From Thermoproteota archaeon (GTDB lineage: Archaea > Thermoproteota > Thermoprotei > Thermoproteales > Thermocladiaceae), in assembly GCA_013153275.1 (NCBI GenBank), contig JAADER010000046.1, forward strand, positions 1 to 48,374: a DNA stretch of 48,374 bases, written 5' to 3'. This document shows, in pieces, positions 23,331 to 31,572 of the stretch (position 1 is the first letter of the stretch; the number at the start of each line of letters is the position of its first letter). The position numbers and the translations under genes are program-made. The notes beneath the pieces were generated by a model, which did not search any database, had not been told where the DNA came from, and saw nothing but the letters and a program-made list of their open reading frames with translations.

Positions 23331-25262
23331 ATGAGATCTTCACATATTCCACCTCATGGAGCCAGAGCCATCAGCACAGATTATGGCAGGATCATTCTAG
23401 GAGACCTAGGATGTTCTGCAAGCTCTCTATACGTACATGCTAACCACGTGTTTATAGCAGGAAGAAGAGTATCTGAGGGATTCATATGGAAGATAGATAA
23501 CCGTAGCGGCAACGTGGTGGGGACTCAGCATAGCGACGTCATCGAGTTTCGAGACATCACCGGGAACTATTTCGCACTTTATGCAGCTGGTCTAGGAAAA
23601 GGTCGAAAAGTGTTTATGTTTGATTTCGACTTAAATCCTCTGGGAGAGGTGGAGACTCCACATATCTTAACTCTCACTACAATAGGAAATACAGTGATTG
23701 CAGGTGGCGAGGGCTTTCTCATGGCTCTAGACGGCATGTTACGTACTCTCAGCATGGTTCAGGTACCTGCCATGATCTACAGGATCGGGGTCAACCCTGT
23801 GACAGGTCAGGTCTGGGCTGCAGGTGCCTCACAGAACAACACACTGTTTCTATCCGTCCTAGACAGCTCTCTATCGACTGTGCGCGAGCTCTCCTCCGAG
23901 ATCTATCTCCCCTATGCGTATGATATATGCTTTGACAGTAATGGGAATGCGTATGTTGTTACAGAGGGCGAGCTTCTCAAGTTTAGGCCTGATGGAACGT
24001 TAATTAAGAGAGCAAGATTTCTCGACATAGATTCTGAATATCATAGGAACATCTGCATAACATATTACAGGAACATGCTCTTCCTTCTCTCAAGACTCTC
24101 GAACAGAGGCTCACATGTGCTCTACATACTTGACGCGGATTTTAACAGGATAGATAAGATAGATCTGAGCCGGGACCTTGCTTGGGATGCTGGTCTAACA
24201 GGAAGAGCATGTGCTAGAGATGGAGCTGTATATGTTGTGAGCAACTTGAGACAGAGTGGTAGGCTTAGATGGGTAATGTATATAGTCGATCTTCATAGAC
24301 TATTTGAGAGAGCTGCAGTGACGGAGGACATTATTGTTGGCAGAGAGCTCAAGCTCGCTAAGGCATATCTAGCCCCTATCTATCAGCAGATAGATACAGT
24401 ATTTGACAGATATAGTTGTTATGGTGTTCTTGGAGCCGGTGGGTTCGGCGTCGCGCTACTCTGTAGAGATTCGGAGACCAATGAGGATGTTGTGTTGAAG
24501 ATACCTTACGAGGCTACCCCACTGGTGTTTGGAGGCTACGGATATTTCATTCCGCCTGCTAGACAAGGCTTCTTTAAGGAGGCTGAGATAATATCTGAGC
24601 TTAAGCATGTTCACATAGTCAGGCTCTTAAGATGGGACGAGAGACCTTTTCCATACCTGGTGTTTGAGTTCTGCAATAATGGTAGTCTCAGGAACATACT
24701 AAGCAGTGTCGGTAGACTTCCGATCGAGAGTGTTCTCATAATGAGCTATCAGATAATATCTGCACTAGAGTACGCATATAATAGAGGTCTAATGTATCAT
24801 GGTGATCTGAAACCTGAGAACATACTGTTCAGAGACGGTGTACTGAAGATAAGCGACTTCAACATCGCGCGTCTAATAACGTATAGTCGAACATCACGGA
24901 GCAAGTCGAAAGAGCTTCCTGGAGGGACATTAGGATACTCAGCGCCCGAACAGTTCATATATATTGAGAAGCCAGGCCAAAGGTCTGACGTGTTCTCGCT
25001 TGGCGTGATAATGTGCGAGTGTCTAATGGGTTTCAATCCTTTCTGGGGTGTATCTAACGTGTACGAGTATGAGGAGATATGTAAGAATGTTGAGGTTCCC
25101 GTAGGTATAAGAGAGCTTGAGAGACTTATAAGAGAGATGCTTAGCTTCAAGCCGCGGAACAGACCCACGCTTAGGAAGGTTAAGGAGTGTATTCTTAGGC
25201 TCATATCACAGTACTGTTATCCAGAATTGAAACATAGTGCACACATGCGGAGATCAAGATGA
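23331..25262 (+). CDS. Beta-propeller/Ser-Thr kinase fusion protein
   Basis: A 643-residue protein in two parts. Residues 1 to about 340 contain propeller-like repeats (for example FDSNGNAYVVTEGELLKFRPDG and NTVIAGGEGFLMALDG), similar to NHL/YncE-like blades. From about residue 363 there is a kinase domain: LGAGGFGVALL, VVLKIP, YHGDLKPENILF (HGD), ISDFNIARL (DFN), GTLGYSAPEQF and the late helix with RNRPTLRKV. All residues needed for phosphate transfer are present. There is no signal peptide or membrane helix, so the propeller likely senses a cytosolic partner or ligand. In the best known sensor kinases of this type (PknD) the kinase is first and the propeller is outside the cell, so the order here is reversed. 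Confidence 0.85.
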   Translation: MRSSHIPPHGARAISTDYGRIILGDLGCSASSLYVHANHVFIAGRRVSEGFIWKIDNRSGNVVGTQHSDVIEFRDITGNYFALYAAGLGKGRKVFMFDFDLNPLGEVETPHILTLTTIGNTVIAGGEGFLMALDGMLRTLSMVQVPAMIYRIGVNPVTGQVWAAGASQNNTLFLSVLDSSLSTVRELSSEIYLPYAYDICFDSNGNAYVVTEGELLKFRPDGTLIKRARFLDIDSEYHRNICITYYRNMLFLLSRLSNRGSHVLYILDADFNRIDKIDLSRDLAWDAGLTGRACARDGAVYVVSNLRQSGRLRWVMYIVDLHRLFERAAVTEDIIVGRELKLAKAYLAPIYQQIDTVFDRYSCYGVLGAGGFGVALLCRDSETNEDVVLKIPYEATPLVFGGYGYFIPPARQGFFKEAEIISELKHVHIVRLLRWDERPFPYLVFEFCNNGSLRNILSSVGRLPIESVLIMSYQIISALEYAYNRGLMYHGDLKPENILFRDGVLKISDFNIARLITYSRTSRSKSKELPGGTLGYSAPEQFIYIEKPGQRSDVFSLGVIMCECLMGFNPFWGVSNVYEYEEICKNVEVPVGIRELERLIREMLSFKPRNRPTLRKVKECILRLISQYCYPELKHSAHMRRSR

Positions 25263-25343
25263 GGGCACGTATAGAGAAGCTTACCTTAAGCAGGTGAGAA
25301 GAAACTCTTAAATAGCCCACATGAGTCACAATTCTAGGACATA

Positions 25344-25431
25344 GCGGGGGTGCCCGAGCCTGGCCAAAGGGGGCGGGTTCAGGTCCCGCTGGCGCAGGCC
25401 TGCGTGGGTTCAAATCCCACCCCCCGCACCA
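25344..25431 (+). tRNA. tRNA-Leu(CAG)
   Basis: An 88-nt gene with encoded CCA. The acceptor stem GCGGGGG pairs with CCCCCGC; the D arm is CCC/GGG; the anticodon stem GCGGG/CCCGC encloses the loop TTCAGGT, giving anticodon CAG. The class II variable arm contains GCAGGCCTGC, and the T arm is GTGGG/CCCAC with TTCAAAT. No intron. T33 is present. Confidence 0.95.
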
Positions 25432-25480
25432 GGAGACTGCTTTTATATTCTACACATCCTATCTTAGGTAGAGAGACCAG

Positions 25481-26782
25481 ATGAGCCAGACTCGACCAGT
25501 TCTCTGGGTCGAGAAGTATCGTCCTAGGAGACTCAGCGAGATCGTGGATATTGAGGAGGCTAAGAGAAGAGTTGTCGAGTGGATAAAGCAGTGGCTGAGC
25601 GGCAAGATCCCTGAGAAGAAGGCTATACTTCTTGTGGGTCCTCCAGGCGTGGGTAAGACTACTCTAGCTCATGCTGTTGCTAACGAGTTTGGTCTAGAGG
25701 TTCTTGAGCTGAATGCTAGTGACGTACGTACGGGTGAGAGGCTGCGTCAGATAATTGGTAAAGCTATGAAGGAGGCCTCCCTGTTCGGCTTTAGGGGACG
25801 TCTCATACTTCTCGACGAGGTTGACGGTCTTCATGCTAGAGAGGATGCTGGTGGGCTCTCAGCCATTATAGAGCTCGTTCAGGAGACTAGGTGGCCTATA
25901 ATAATGACTGCTAATAACCCATGGGATCCAAAGTTCAAACAGTTGAGAGAGATTGCAGAGGTCATACAGATAAAGCCTCTGAGTGAGGACGACATAGTTC
26001 TGGTATTGAGGAGGATCTGTAATGCTGAGGGTATAAAATGTGAGGAGGATGCTCTGAGACTGATAGCTAGAGCGTCTGGTGGCGATCTTCGAGCAGCCAT
26101 AAATGATCTTCAGAGTGTTGCTCAGGGAAAGAAGGTTCTAACCAAGGAGGATGTGCTACGTCTGTCTGATAGAGCGCATCAGTACGATATGTATAGGATA
26201 CTTGATAGGGCTTTCAGGATACGGAGGATGGATGAGGTTCGTCAGATAACGTTTCTACCAAGCTTTGACTGGGAAGCATTCTTTCCGTGGGCTGCTGAGA
26301 ATGTTGCTGTTGTTTATGAGAAGTACCCTACAGCTATGGCTGATGCTTACGATAATCTGTCAATGGCCGACGTGTTTAGAGGGAGGATACTTAGAACACA
26401 GGAATGGGAGCTTCTACCATACATGACTGAGCTCATGGTGGGAGGTATTGCTCTAGTGAAGAATAAGCCCTCGCTTCCTAGATTCATAAGGTTCCAGTTC
26501 CCCCAGAAGCTGCTAATACTTTCGAGAACCAAGGAGCTTAGAGAACAGAGAGAGGCATTCATAAACAGATTAAGACTAACACTTCACGAGAGCTCAAGAA
26601 CAATAACTACAGAGTATCTCCCACTGATAAGGTTTCTAATAAAGCATGATAGAGAGTTTGCTAGAAAGTTCATAGACTACCTGGTAAGACATGGGTACAC
26701 TGTGGAGACTATAGAGAAGATACTTAACGTTGAGCTTCCAAAAGAGGAGGTCAAGGTTACCACAAGAGGCAGGAGAAGATAG
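25481..26782 (+). CDS. rfcL: Replication factor C large subunit
   Basis: The 433-residue clamp-loader subunit that opens and loads PCNA. LWVEKYRPRRLSEIV at the start is the RFC box, GPPGVGKTTLAHAV is Walker A, LILLDEVDG is Walker B, and SGGDLRAAINDLQ is sensor 2. The C-terminal collar domain follows. The end (KEEVKVTTRGRRR) lacks the PCNA-interacting motif found at the C-terminus of many archaeal RfcL proteins. The small subunit gene is not in the window. It is convergent with the acylphosphatase-like gene, with a 7-bp gap. Confidence 0.95.
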   Translation: MSQTRPVLWVEKYRPRRLSEIVDIEEAKRRVVEWIKQWLSGKIPEKKAILLVGPPGVGKTTLAHAVANEFGLEVLELNASDVRTGERLRQIIGKAMKEASLFGFRGRLILLDEVDGLHAREDAGGLSAIIELVQETRWPIIMTANNPWDPKFKQLREIAEVIQIKPLSEDDIVLVLRRICNAEGIKCEEDALRLIARASGGDLRAAINDLQSVAQGKKVLTKEDVLRLSDRAHQYDMYRILDRAFRIRRMDEVRQITFLPSFDWEAFFPWAAENVAVVYEKYPTAMADAYDNLSMADVFRGRILRTQEWELLPYMTELMVGGIALVKNKPSLPRFIRFQFPQKLLILSRTKELREQREAFINRLRLTLHESSRTITTEYLPLIRFLIKHDREFARKFIDYLVRHGYTVETIEKILNVELPKEEVKVTTRGRRR

Positions 26783-26789
26783 TAGTGAC

Positions 26790-27086
26790 CTACGCCATCT
26801 CCTCCTCGTATCTGTCAAGTCTGAACGACTTGTACTTTCCTGTTGGTTCTCCCCACTCGACCGTCATCTCCACCTTAGCTCCCTTAAGTATTGCTGGCAG
26901 GTCCTGCTCTAGGAACTGCTTGAGAGCTGGCTCAGGTCCCTCTGCGACTATCTCTATTGCGGACTTGTCAGGTGTCTCTGCGCAGAATCCTTTCAACCCT
27001 CTCTTGACAGCGTACGCACGTACCTGTGGCTTAAAGCCGGGCGGTGTCTGGCCCTTTATGAGGACACGTAGCCTCTTGTTGCTCAT
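26790..27086 (-). CDS. Acylphosphatase-like protein without the catalytic residues
   Basis: A 98-residue protein with the acylphosphatase layout: LRVLIKGQTPPGFKPQVRAY, then LKGFCAETPDKSAIEIVAEG, then a helix and VEMTVEWGEPTG. In active enzymes the phosphate loop is V-Q-G-V-G-F-R and a later Asn in 'G.V.N' completes the site. Here the loop is TPPGFK, with Lys for the catalytic Arg, and the Asn position reads CAET. The fold is likely kept and the hydrolase activity probably lost. It may bind RNA or another partner. A TATA-like site lies about 28 bp upstream of the start. Confidence 0.75.
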   Translation of the reverse strand: MSNKRLRVLIKGQTPPGFKPQVRAYAVKRGLKGFCAETPDKSAIEIVAEGPEPALKQFLEQDLPAILKGAKVEMTVEWGEPTGKYKSFRLDRYEEEMA

Positions 27087-27217
27087 ACGCTCCTTACTAT
27101 GTTAGAGAGATATTATTAATGTTTACCTGTAATGAAACCACTACACAGAACCTATATGAGGATATTTCAACACGAAACCTGGAAGAACATTTTAAATAGA
27201 ACCCCCAGATACAGCTG

Positions 27218-27268
27218 ATGATGAGCTTGGCCTTCGATGACAGGATGATTACGTTGGCTACATGCTGA
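27218..27268 (+). ncRNA. C/D box guide RNA (sRNA 5)
   Basis: C box ATGATGA (27218-27224), 12-nt guide, D' ATGA (27237-27240), 4-nt spacer, C' ATGATTA (27245-27251), 13-nt guide, D CTGA (27265-27268). TTTTAAATAG at 27190-27199 is a TATA box at the right distance. Its D box directly abuts the D box of the opposite-strand sRNA 6. Confidence 0.82.
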
Positions 27269-27320
27269 TCAGATAACCCTGACCTCCTCATCTTCTCAGG
27301 CAGGGCGAAGCAATCATCAC
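27269..27320 (-). ncRNA. C/D box guide RNA (sRNA 6), tail-to-tail with sRNA 5
   Basis: Minus strand: C box GTGATGA (27314-27320), 14-nt guide, D' CTGA (27296-27299), 4-nt spacer, C' ATGAGGA (27285-27291), 12-nt guide, D CTGA (27269-27272). The two RNAs meet at CTGATCAG. Its likely promoter is the palindrome at 27343-27354. Confidence 0.82.
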
Positions 27321-27342
27321 CATATGCTCACTATGGAGAGAC

Positions 27343-27354
27343 CTTATTAATAAG
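27343..27354. promoter_or_regulatory. Perfect 12-bp palindromic TATA box
   Basis: CTTATTAATAAG is centred about 26 bp from the 5' end of sRNA 6 (minus) and about 25 bp from the PaREP1 start at 27373 (plus). Its exact symmetry suits bidirectional use of one TBP site. Confidence 0.6.
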
Positions 27355-27372
27355 CTAATCTCAAACAGATTA

Positions 27373-27849
27373 ATGCCTTACGCAATTCCTCAAAGACTAT
27401 ATGAGATCGTTAGAAGAGAGGCAGAGAAGTATGACCTAACCGTTGAAGAGTACATCCTTGAGACCGCATTAACCAACAGTGATCGCCACAAGAGGGCTCT
27501 AGAGTATATAAGAGTAGCCGAGGAGCTTGTAGATCAGGCCGAGAAGGAGCTTGAGAGAGGAAGTATATTACAGGTAGCAGAGAAGCTATGGGGAGCTACT
27601 GCACTTGCAGTGAAGGCTTATGTAGCATGGAGAGAGGGAAAGATCGTTAAGTCTCATAGAGAGTTATGGGAGTATAAGAATGTTCTAAAGAGAGAACTTG
27701 GAGAATGGATTCAAGATGCATGGATGCACGCACATGGATTGCATACGTGCTTCTACGAGAACTGGTGCACAGATGAAGATGTAAGAGAAGCATTACCAAG
27801 GGTAAAGAAACTTATTGAACATATACGTACAATGTTGAGAGAAGACTAG
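27373..27849 (+). CDS. PaREP1 family protein
   Basis: A 158-residue all-helical protein of the crenarchaeal PaREP1/PaREP8 family, related to HEPN/DUF86-like helical bundles. The signature is the AEELVDQAEKELERGSILQVAEKLWGATALAVKAYVAWREGK region, followed by LWEYKNVLKRELG and HGLHTCFYENW. Family members are multicopy in some hyperthermophiles and often sit near small nucleotidyltransferases, none of which is seen here. The N-terminal RLYEIVRREAEKYDLTVEEYI is the standard opening. Its start is leaderless from the palindromic TATA. Confidence 0.85.
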   Translation: MPYAIPQRLYEIVRREAEKYDLTVEEYILETALTNSDRHKRALEYIRVAEELVDQAEKELERGSILQVAEKLWGATALAVKAYVAWREGKIVKSHRELWEYKNVLKRELGEWIQDAWMHAHGLHTCFYENWCTDEDVREALPRVKKLIEHIRTMLRED

Positions 27850-27856
27850 ACATTTC

Positions 27857-29011
27857 TCATTCTAGTACTATAATGAACGCAGAGTACTTACCACCATCCG
27901 GCCTCTCGCTAGGACCAGCTATCATGTTTCTTCTCACTAGCTCGTTTAACGCTCTCCCAAATATGATATGATAGATCTGGTTAAATGCTTCTTCAAGAGG
28001 TACAGCGTTCCTTGCTGGCGTAGTCTTATTATAGGTTTCTCTTATCTTTTCAAACTTTGATCTAAATATTTGAGCTATATTTCTCAAAACTTTTCTAGAT
28101 AGATCTCTAAGTGAAGCGTAGTCATCATCTGTAAGTACTGGTATGTTGATCCTGTATTTCCTCATATCTAGTAGTGCTATGTACCTGATCGATAATAATA
28201 ATGTGAGATCTAGCGTTAGATATGAGGGATCGATGTTAAGCTTTTCTTCTAAGTCTCTAAAAGATAGATCTTCTTCTGCTAGTGTCTCCATTATCATTCC
28301 TATCTCTATCATCCTGTTATCCACTATGTTCGACTCCACTCCCTGTGCATCCCAGAGCCATGCTAGATCTGGAAATGCTAGTCTTATCCCTGTAGGTGGA
28401 ATGTTACCGTGAGTATTGAACCAGTACTTCCCGAAGATGGATCCATGACCCCATATTGGGATCGCTCTAGGATTGAGAGGTCCTTTCTCGAATCCTACAA
28501 AGATATACTCGCCATCTCCAAGCATCTTTCTCGACTTTATGATTAGGCCTTCCTCAGACAGTACTTCTAGACCCTCATAGTCCAACGTTAGAGCTCCAAC
28601 AACAATATACTCCAAATCTCTAAATTGTAGACCTCTCTTCACCATAGCTAAATTATCTATAACTCTACGGATCTCAGGCAACCATTGCTCAACAACATGA
28701 ACAACATCACTAGTGAGCTCATATATTAGAGGTAGGAGAATCTCCTGATCTTTGACGGTAAATATTGCGAAACCTGGTCTAAACCTGCCATCCTCCTCTC
28801 TCACTAGACCGCACCGTAGAAGCTTCTCAATATGTCTCATAACATCATTTACTGAGATCCCTAGTCTCCTAGCGATGTATTCGGCACTTGCTGGCTCAGA
28901 GTTTATTGAGAGAAGAATCTTCTGAACCTCTATAGGTGCAGTGAGCTTGTATGGACGGCACTCCTTACCTTCTCTTCCACACATGGCGAACTCTACTAGT
29001 CTCTCTGTCAT
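27857..29011 (-). CDS. Large winged-helix regulator-like protein
   Basis: A 384-residue protein. Residues about 25-85 form a winged helix (VQKILLSINSEPASAEYIARRLGISVNDVMRHIEKLLRCGLV, wing REEDGRFRPG). A second possible winged helix lies near residues 240-275 (LSFRDLEEKLNIDPSYLTLDL). The middle region (residues about 140-235) has a conserved-looking globular part with WGHGSIFGKYWFNTHG. It may be a transcription factor with a ligand-binding domain. I do not recognise a named family. Cysteines at residues 11 and 18 (CGREGKEC) could bind metal. Confidence 0.6.
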   Translation of the reverse strand: MTERLVEFAMCGREGKECRPYKLTAPIEVQKILLSINSEPASAEYIARRLGISVNDVMRHIEKLLRCGLVREEDGRFRPGFAIFTVKDQEILLPLIYELTSDVVHVVEQWLPEIRRVIDNLAMVKRGLQFRDLEYIVVGALTLDYEGLEVLSEEGLIIKSRKMLGDGEYIFVGFEKGPLNPRAIPIWGHGSIFGKYWFNTHGNIPPTGIRLAFPDLAWLWDAQGVESNIVDNRMIEIGMIMETLAEEDLSFRDLEEKLNIDPSYLTLDLTLLLSIRYIALLDMRKYRINIPVLTDDDYASLRDLSRKVLRNIAQIFRSKFEKIRETYNKTTPARNAVPLEEAFNQIYHIIFGRALNELVRRNMIAGPSERPDGGKYSAFIIVLE

Positions 29012-29085
29012 AGCTTCATGGTCACAGATACTAGTGCTGGGAAGGTATTAAAGGTAGTGTGTCCGTTTCACGTTCAGATATGTTC

Positions 29086-29165
29086 TGGCGGGCCCGCCGG
29101 GATTTGAACCCGGGGCCTCCGGCTCCGGGGGCCGGCGCTCTCTGTCCTGGCTGAGCTACGGGCCC
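29086..29165 (-). tRNA. tRNA-Arg(CCG) with unusual C33 and enlarged D loop
   Basis: An 80-nt gene with encoded CCA. The acceptor is GGGCCCG/CGGGCCC, the D stem GCTC/GAGC, the anticodon stem CCGGC/GCCGG around the loop CCCCGGA (anticodon CCG), and the T arm CCGGG/CCCGG with TTCAAAT. Position 33 is C instead of the near-universal T, and the D loop has 12 nt, one more than the normal maximum. All stems pair perfectly. TTTTAAAA at about 29185-29192 is the likely TATA box. Confidence 0.88.
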
Positions 29166-29219
29166 TCTCTATCTACAGGTTTTAGGTTTTAAAATCCCTT
29201 TTATTTAATTATGTCCTGT

Positions 29220-29272
29220 GTGATGAGCGCTCTGTCGCTTAGTTTTAGAGTGCTGATAACGAACCCGTCTGA
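29220..29272 (+). ncRNA. Weak C/D box guide RNA candidate (sRNA 7)
   Basis: A good C box GTGATGA (29220-29226) and D box CTGA (29269-29272) are 53 nt end to end, the normal size. The internal boxes are poor: a C'-like GCTGATA at 29252-29258 and no clear D'. It sits 19 nt before the strong sRNA 8 in the same direction, downstream of an AT-rich TATA-like stretch at 29199-29211. Confidence 0.4.
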
Positions 29273-29291
29273 GCTCTATTATCCTTTACAT

Positions 29292-29340
29292 GTGATGATC
29301 GTGGGAACGTCTGACCTGTGATGATGGCTTGATTGTCTGA
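29292..29340 (+). ncRNA. C/D box guide RNA (sRNA 8)
   Basis: Textbook boxes: C GTGATGA (29292-29298), 12-nt guide, D' CTGA (29311-29314), 3-nt spacer, C' GTGATGA (29318-29324), 12-nt guide, D CTGA (29337-29340). All four match consensus. The D box ends one base before the stop codon of the opposite-strand trkA gene. Confidence 0.92.
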
Positions 29341-30030
29341 TTATTCCTGTAGTTCTTCCTCCTCTATCTCGGCACCGTTCTTTAGTAGGTCCTTCAAGTG
29401 TTTTGCGATGTCTTTTCTCGCGAGCATTATGAGTACCATTCCTGGCTTTATTACTGCGCCATTTATGTCTGTCTTTAGCTCGTCTTTCTCAAATATTGCT
29501 ATGACCTTCACTCCCTTAGGTAGCTTCAGCTCGCTCACTTTCTTTCCTACGCACTTGTCTCCTTCGGAGACTACGTATGATACAAGTTTGTATTCTGTTC
29601 CTGTTGACTCAACTATGTCTACCATGTCCTTTCTTCCCTCCACAAGCGATTCTAACAGGCTTGCGAGAGTGTTAGAGAACTCTAGCACCTCTATGTTCAT
29701 GCTTCTCAGAGCCTTGGCTACCTTGCTGTCTGAGAGCATTGTGAGTATTCTTCTTGCTCCGAGGCACTTGCTGAGGACGGATAGGAGCACGTTTGTCTCG
29801 TCTGTCTCTGTTGCTACTACGACCACGTCTGAGGCCTTCATATCTATGGTCTGCTCCAGGAACTCTAGGTCCGTGTAGTCTCCTACTATGACCTCCACGT
29901 CCGTCTCTGTTAGAATCTTATCGCACATGGTCTTGTCCTTACCTACCACAACTACCTCATGCCCCTTCTGCGACAGCTTCTTCGCTAGCTCACTCGTTAT
30001 TCTATTTGCACCGAAGATTAGAACCTTCAT
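29341..30030 (-). CDS. trkA: Trk potassium uptake regulatory subunit TrkA
   Basis: A 229-residue cytosolic RCK protein that gates TrkH in response to nucleotides. The N-terminal Rossmann (TrkA-N) domain opens MKVLIFGANRITSELAKKL, with VVVVGKD ending in an acidic residue that binds NAD ribose, and IVGDYTD and VVVATETDETN following. The C-terminal TrkA-C domain contains GKKVSELKLPKGVKVIAIF and GMVLIMLARK. It lies 9 bp after trkH in the same operon. Confidence 0.92.
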   Translation of the reverse strand: MKVLIFGANRITSELAKKLSQKGHEVVVVGKDKTMCDKILTETDVEVIVGDYTDLEFLEQTIDMKASDVVVVATETDETNVLLSVLSKCLGARRILTMLSDSKVAKALRSMNIEVLEFSNTLASLLESLVEGRKDMVDIVESTGTEYKLVSYVVSEGDKCVGKKVSELKLPKGVKVIAIFEKDELKTDINGAVIKPGMVLIMLARKDIAKHLKDLLKNGAEIEEEELQE

Positions 30031-30039
30031 TTAATCGCC

Positions 30040-31539
30040 CTACTCTGTAAGTCTCTCTGTGAGTGTGGTCTTAAGTTTCTTTCTCTCCACCCTCAGTCTT
30101 GATATAGCCACGGATAGAAGTGTCAGCCATGGCATTATCTCAAGTCTTCCTGAGAGCATGTCTATGATAAGTATTATCTTACATATTGGTGATGCTGATG
30201 CACTAGTTATGCCCACGCTAAGTCCAACACATCCTAACGCTGATGCACACTCAAACAGTGAGTTTATGAAACTATGTCCACATGCAGTCACTATTGTCGC
30301 ACTTATGAAAAGTATGAATATGTAGAGAAGCACGAACAGTAGGATCCTGTTAATATCCTTGTCCTCAAGCTTTATAGGTCCTATAGTCCTCCTTATCAGA
30401 GTACCGGGAGGCTTTATCGCCTCCTCAATGTTCCATCCAACAGCCTTGAAGAGGACCGTGAGCCTAAATATCTTAATACCGCCCGCTGTTGAGCATGTAC
30501 ATCCTCCTATGACCATTGCAGTCACTAATAAGATCTTAGTGATAGGAGACAGGTTTCTAAGTCCAGTAAGCTGGAACCCAGTCGTAGTTAATGCAGAGAT
30601 CTCGTGAAACAATCCTAGAAACAGAGCACTGCTTAGACTATATCTGTCGAAGAACATGTATGAGAGAACAGTCAGGACAGAGAGAACGGCAGTGACCACA
30701 AGAAATGCTCGAAGCTCAGGTGAGAAGGCCTCTCTGAAGCGTCCCGTGAAGAGTCTAGCGTGATCTCTAAAGTTCATGGCTCCAAGCATCATCATTATAA
30801 TACATGCAACATAGAAGAGAAGCGGGAACTTTATATGCGATATTATGTTAAGAAGAGGAACATTATAGTTTGTGAATCCTCCAGTGGCTATGGTAGTCAT
30901 AGCCATACACACAGAGTTGAATAGATCTATTCCAGATATGAAGTACAGTATAGCACATATGATAGTATACAACACGTATATTCTAACCATTATCTTAGTT
31001 GTTCTCCATATCGTAACCTCAATTCTCTCTCTACCTTCAGCAAGATAGAGATACGTTATTGGTGAACCAGGCCTAGCTAAGAACACTATAAACACGACAA
31101 CTATACCTATCTCTCCAACCCACTGCAACACCGCTCTCCACAGCTTCAGAAGAATTGGAAGTGCGGCAACGTTCTTCATAACTGTTAGACCTGTCCCTGT
31201 GAGCCCGCTCACACACTCAAAGAAGGCGTCTAGAAAGTCTATGTGTGATAGAATGAAGGGGATAGTTGCTATCAGGGCAGAGAGTATCCAGGTCAGTGTT
31301 ACTATGTATACTGCCTCTATGTAGGTGGATATCGAGTACTCGCTAAGTATCTTTGATAAAACTTGAAGGATTATGAGGATCGGTAGTAATGCTAGTGCTG
31401 TCTCTGCTATAAGATACAGCTGTTGAATCATGTGGGAGTAAATGCATATCAGCGCTGAGGCTCCACAGGTCGCATACATTACGTAGACAAATGTTAGCAA
31501 TGTTCTGCAGAGTCCTGCGACTACGTTACGGTTGATCAT
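30040..31539 (-). CDS. trkH: Trk/Ktr potassium transporter membrane subunit TrkH
   Basis: A 499-residue integral membrane protein with about ten hydrophobic segments and the four pore-loop repeats of Trk transporters: SGLTGTGLTVM, TTIATGGFTNY, ALTTTGFQLTG and ALGCVGLSVG. The conserved glycine of each filter is present. It imports K+ with Na+ or H+. It forms an operon with trkA downstream. Potassium accumulation is expected in a thermophile. Confidence 0.93.
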   Translation of the reverse strand: MINRNVVAGLCRTLLTFVYVMYATCGASALICIYSHMIQQLYLIAETALALLPILIILQVLSKILSEYSISTYIEAVYIVTLTWILSALIATIPFILSHIDFLDAFFECVSGLTGTGLTVMKNVAALPILLKLWRAVLQWVGEIGIVVVFIVFLARPGSPITYLYLAEGRERIEVTIWRTTKIMVRIYVLYTIICAILYFISGIDLFNSVCMAMTTIATGGFTNYNVPLLNIISHIKFPLLFYVACIIMMMLGAMNFRDHARLFTGRFREAFSPELRAFLVVTAVLSVLTVLSYMFFDRYSLSSALFLGLFHEISALTTTGFQLTGLRNLSPITKILLVTAMVIGGCTCSTAGGIKIFRLTVLFKAVGWNIEEAIKPPGTLIRRTIGPIKLEDKDINRILLFVLLYIFILFISATIVTACGHSFINSLFECASALGCVGLSVGITSASASPICKIILIIDMLSGRLEIMPWLTLLSVAISRLRVERKKLKTTLTERLTE

Positions 31540-31572
31540 GATTATCCTGATGAGGTGGCTTGACGTTGTGGA

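Noticed and set aside
27097-27291. A 64-codon minus-strand frame
   Set aside because: It crosses both guide RNAs, and its product has no sensible composition.
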